A stretch of DNA of 64,000 nt. Origin: Stenogyne calaminthoides (taxonomy: Eukaryota; Streptophyta; Magnoliopsida; Lamiales; Lamiaceae). Both the position numbers and the translations under genes were made by a program. The stretch is from the NCBI GenBank assembly GCA_037126765.1, contig JBBCBC010000002.1, positions 49,418,889 to 49,482,888 of the forward strand. The letters run 5' to 3'. The notes beneath the pieces are model-generated. The model had not been told where the DNA came from, ran no database searches, and saw only the letters and a program-made list of their open reading frames with translations. Below are positions 60,047 through 64,000 of this stretch, piece after piece. Position 1 is the stretch's first letter; each line of letters starts with the position of its first letter.

Positions 60047-61240
60047 ATTCTAAGATTTTTAAGACAAATTATTTTCACATAATTTTTTTTCAAAATTAAC
60101 CTTAATTAATATTATTTAAATATTCTTAACAATAAATATTATTGGATGAAAAACCATAAACACACAACACATTTGTAGGAAATTTAAAATTTTAAAAATT
60201 ATAATATTAAGGAAAAAATAAAATATAAATGAAAAAATAAAATTTTTTTTTTTACATCTACCCAACACAAATAATTCAAAAAAAAGTGGTTCAAAAATTC
60301 AAAAAAAAAATGGTTCATGATTTAGGATTATCATGGTTTAGGATAGTTAGCGTACACGATCAATCCATTAAATAAAAAACGGGCTAACGGTCTTAAACTA
60401 TATTAATGGCCCAAAAAAAAAATAATAGGGTTGACGTGTGAGGTGTGATTTACCATATTCAAAACTTCTAAAATTTGCTCTCTTGATATGTGACTTATTA
60501 TAAAGAAACACATTTCGACTGGAAAATAAAATTTTTCTAAGACATTTAAATTTGCGCACGCATATATATATATATAAATATAATTTTTTTATATATATTA
60601 CTATATGTAAAAATTATCATTTTTATGGACAGGATTAAACTCTCAATTTTTAAAAAATACTTTATATTTTAATAGTAAAATTTCTTATGCATAAGAGTAA
60701 TAATTTATATATAAAATTTGAATTGATCGAAAAAAAAAATTACATTTTTTTTATCCCGAACCAATTTATAACATAAATGAGTGTAAATTAAAACGACTTT
60801 AGAATTTTTATATATTTTCTAAAAATTATTTGGACTAAACATTTTTATATTAATGGTTAATCGAATACATTTATATGTATATTGAAAATGTGAATTATAA
60901 AATTTCTTTCTCTATTTTGTAATAGGGTTTTCAAAAAAAAAATAATAGGGTTGACGTGTGAGATGTGTGATTTACCAGCCGAGTAGACATACTTAAATCT
61001 CTCTCTCTTGATATGTGACTTATTATAAAGAAACACATGTCGACTGGAAAATGAAAATATTGAGATTCTAAGACATTTAAATTTGTGTTAACCCGAGTTT
61101 ACCATAAACTTAATTTTTTTTATTATCATTGCAATATGTAAAAATTATCATTGCATACAAACTCTCAATTTTTAAAAAATACTTTATATTTTAATAGTAA
61201 AATTTCTTATGCATAAGAGTAATAATTTATATATATAATA
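59130..61240. repeat. Degenerate tandem array of about 520-bp units
   Basis: Landmark strings recur at a spacing of roughly 410-540 bp: TTGATGTAAATGTAATTAA (about 59286, 59699), TCTAAGATTTTTAAGACAAA (59532, 60050), CGGGCTAACGGTCTTAAACT (59844, 60380), AATAATAGGGTTGACGTGTG (60421, 60941), GATATGTGACTTATTATAAA (60485, 61009) and AAATTTCTTATGCATAAGAG (60678, 61200). Units have diverged with indels. There is no coding. Confidence 0.75.
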
Positions 61241-62122
61241 ATAATATAGTTCATATACAGACCAGACCTGATATACAGGAACGTTACTTTTAAAATAGTG
61301 ACATATGTGGGTCTAGATATTATAAAAAATGCATCAGAAAATGTAGCACCACCAAAACAAATAATCCGGGAACATGGAAATTGTCAGTAGTCAGTGAGAA
61401 CCACAACGCTGCCCAATGAGGGAACCTTGTAAGATAAAGGGGAATCCAATCATAAAATAACAATTTTGACTTTACATACACTAATAATACTATAATAGTA
61501 TACGTAAATGGTAAAATGTATATTTTGGTACATGTAAATTCAGACAAATTTTAGAAAAGGTGATACTTCGGTACACATTATTTTCATGATTTTCATCCTT
61601 GGATTAAAGACAGAAAAAAAAACAAAGAAATTTAGAGACGACAGAAGAAACATAGAAGAAAGGAAGGATGGGTTAATGCAATTTGTGCCAGAAAACAAAG
61701 TTGCAGCTTCTGTTCAATCTCTGTCTGGTCCCCGTAAAATATGGAATTGAGTTTTTTAAATTTTAACTAGCCAGAAAATAACAAATAAACTCTGTTCATA
61801 GCAAAAGAAATCTCCAACTCCAAGTCTCTGACACATTTTATTTAAACAAAACAAAAAAGTTGAGGTATTTTTTTATTGGATTCAGTTAAATACCTAAAAA
61901 AATGTCAATGGGGACATCATAATTCAAACATCTTTATGCCTCCCACCATTGCAAACTGTAAAGAGAAAAAGGAACACAAAAAAGGAATATAATTCCAGAC
62001 ATATTTTGACTAATACTTAGATTCCTTCTTTCTCTGTTCATTCATCTGATTACCTAAATCTTCCAAAAACTAGAAAATTTTAGCAGAAATTCTCTCAAAA
62101 AACTCATTCTTCCCATCCAAAA
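61241..62122. promoter_or_regulatory. Region upstream of the LRR gene
   Basis: AT-rich non-coding DNA. The last 100 bp before 62123 look like a leader (ATTCATCTGATTACC, then TTCTCTCAAAAAACTC). No TATA box was fixed with confidence. Confidence 0.4.
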
Positions 62123-64000
62123 ATGTCCAAGATTTTATGTTTCCTATCACTTTTAACTCTCATTTTTGTTGCAGAAAGCAAGACTATGCAACAAACATGC
62201 CATCCCAATGATCTGAGAGGCCTAACAAGTTTCAAGACAGGGATTCACTCCGACACGTCTGAACGTCTCAACAAATGGACCGGCAACAACTGCTGCAAAT
62301 GGGAAGGCATTTCCTGTGACCAAAAAACTGGTAGAGTAACAGAAATCAATCTCCCAAGTTTTTACACAAAAGATGATACCCCATTCCAAGCTTACATGAA
62401 TGGCTCTCTCTCTCCTTCTATTACACTACTGAGTTTTCTTGAAATCATTGACCTATCAGGGCTAACTGCTTTAACAGGAATGATTCCAACATTGATCGGT
62501 TTTCATCTTCCCAATCTCAGAAAACTGTCGCTTTCGGGCAACGACATTGAAGGACCGTTACCAGAAAGTATCGGTAAGTTGTCTAAACTCGAAGAATTGT
62601 GTCTTTCTGAAAACAGGTTCACTAGTTCTTTACCTGAAAGCCTAGGGAACCTCAAAAGTCTGAGAATGTTGGATTTGAATTCAAATAGACTGACAGGTGT
62701 TGTACCTGAGTCTATAACATACTTGGCAAATTTGGAAAGTCTTCGCCTACAGAATAATTTTCTAACAGGAAGTATTCCAGGAAAAATCGGTGATTTGCAC
62801 TGTCTGAAAGAGCTAGATCTTTCTAACAATTCGTTATCTGGACAAATCCCTTCTTCTATAACTAAGCTAAAAGCAATTTCGGCTATTTACCTCAATGACA
62901 ACAAGCTTGTCGGAGAGATCCCGTCTCTTGAAAGAAGTGATCAAATGCCTTTCCTAGGTTTCCTCAAACTAAATGATAATGGCCTCACTGGAAAAATACC
63001 TTACTCTTTTGGATTCTTGAATTCTCTGCAAAGAGTTTCCTTGGCAAATAACAAGCTCAATGGGTCGATTCCTTTAAGTGTAGGTAATCTAAGATGTTTA
63101 ACAGAGTTGTACCTTACTGGCAACAAATTATCAGGACAAATACCTAGTTCAATAGGGCAGCTCTCCAATCTTCTCATGTTCAGTATATCTTACAACTCGA
63201 TTGAAGGCCCACTGCCTTATCAGATAGCTTCTCTAACCAATCTTCAAACATTCGATCTTTCATTCAATAAGTTGAATCTTTCCTACATCCCTAAATGGCT
63301 ACTGAAAATGCCATCTCTGTCTAGGATTTTTTTGGCTGGGTGCAAAATTGAGGGTGAATTATCAAAGGATTTATTAGATACTCCAAGCAACTACAAGAGC
63401 TCGATTTATCAGCCAATCATCTTACAGGGAAAATACCAGAATGGATTGGGAGACTAACGGAGATTTACTCGTTAAACTTATCCATTAACTCTCTTGTTGA
63501 TAACATTCCTAGTTCAGTCACAAATTTGGCGACTCTTGGGTTGCTTGATCTTCATTCAAACAAACTAGCAGGTTCTCTAGAACCCGTTTTTCAGATTCAA
63601 AGTCGAGCAAATGGTGGATCATTGACGTATCTTGATCTTTCAGATAATAGATTCACAAGTGGGGTTGAGCAAATAGGCATGTGGATGCAACTTGAAATCC
63701 AGTACATAAATTTGTCTCGTAATTTGATAAAAGGAAAAATACCTGATTCAATCGGGAGATTAGAGTCGATGAAGAGGCTGGATTTGAGCTGCAACGAGAT
63801 GTATTCAAAGCTGCCACCATCATTGGCGAATGCGAGCTCCTTGGAAAGCCTGAAGCTGCAGAAAAATCATTTCACAGGGAAAATACCGAATGGATTTCTC
63901 AAGTTCAGAAATCTGAAGGAGTTGGACCTGTCAGACAATTCTCTCGATGGAGAAATCCCGCACGGGAAACCTCTGCTCGATTTCCCGAGAGACTCATACT
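62123..64000 (+). CDS. LRR receptor-like/DRT100-like protein, frameshifted and cut by the window end
   Basis: The protein starts with a signal peptide (about residues 1-20, MSKILCFLSLLTLIF). The N-terminal cap has the pair CHPND and NNCCKWEGISCD. About 13 plant-type leucine-rich repeats (consensus LxxLxLxxNxLxGxIPxx) follow up to residue 420. At about 63389-63391 the frame breaks: reading from CTA at 63391 in another frame restores LRRs (LQELDLSANHLTGKIPEWIG) and stays open for 203 codons to the window end. One missing base would explain it. The last visible segment (IPHGKPLLDFP) resembles the C-terminal cap of DRT100/PGIP-like LRR proteins, so the gene probably ends soon after the window and may lack a kinase domain. 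Such proteins are secreted or at the cell surface. Either a pseudogene or an assembly error. Confidence 0.82.

Overview
The window looks like nuclear DNA of a dicotyledonous flowering plant. It has intron-bearing plant genes (HD-Zip, subgroup II thioredoxin h, DUF569, a protein that looks plastid-targeted), AT-rich intergenic DNA, and many plant transposable elements. The species cannot be named from the sequence; an asterid is possible but unproven.

Layout. Bases 1-1284 carry a class I HD-Zip transcription factor gene. Bases 1285-25282 are almost entirely transposon territory. In order they hold a long-TIR MITE, an internally deleted Mutator-like element (MULE-A), a small hAT-type element, a CACTA element of about 8.3 kb with a 3.5 kb hAT element nested inside it, several Stowaway MITEs and palindromic MITEs, a full-size 6.0 kb MULE (MULE-B), and a SINE. 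Bases 25283-31860 form a gene cluster: a small plastid-type membrane protein (minus strand), an RRM protein and the SRP receptor beta subunit. A decayed Copia retrotransposon (32121-36178) lies just behind the SRP receptor gene. Bases 36740-44522 carry a caprin-like RGG protein, a thioredoxin h and a class II DnaJ protein; the last two are tail to tail. A 5'-truncated LINE tail follows. Then come an intact DUF569 gene (47837-49892, minus) and a damaged DUF569 paralogue (52876-53499, minus). Next are a SINE with a perfect target duplication, a deletion derivative of the nested hAT (55140-57121), a Tourist-like MITE, a degenerate tandem array of about 520-bp units, and finally an LRR receptor-like protein gene that runs off the window and carries a frameshift.

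The host genes do not form one pathway. They are housekeeping and regulatory genes: transcription, RNA binding, ER protein targeting, redox and chaperone functions, and a surface-type LRR protein. The most unusual content is in the mobile elements. MULE-B carries no recognisable transposase. Instead it carries a divergent pair of genes, an OTU-type cysteine protease and a plant mobile domain (PMD) protein, bounded by matching TIRs and a 9-bp target duplication. A short GTCGCAT/ATGCGAC motif occurs at both ends and again between the two genes. MULE-A is the same element with about 3.34 kb removed from the middle. The CACTA element is a chimera of a truncated TNP2 transposase, a DUF8039-like stretch and a Ulp1-type (C48) protease.

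Exon boundaries were read by eye from GT/AG sites and frame continuity. Family assignments come from recognised motifs, not from a database search.
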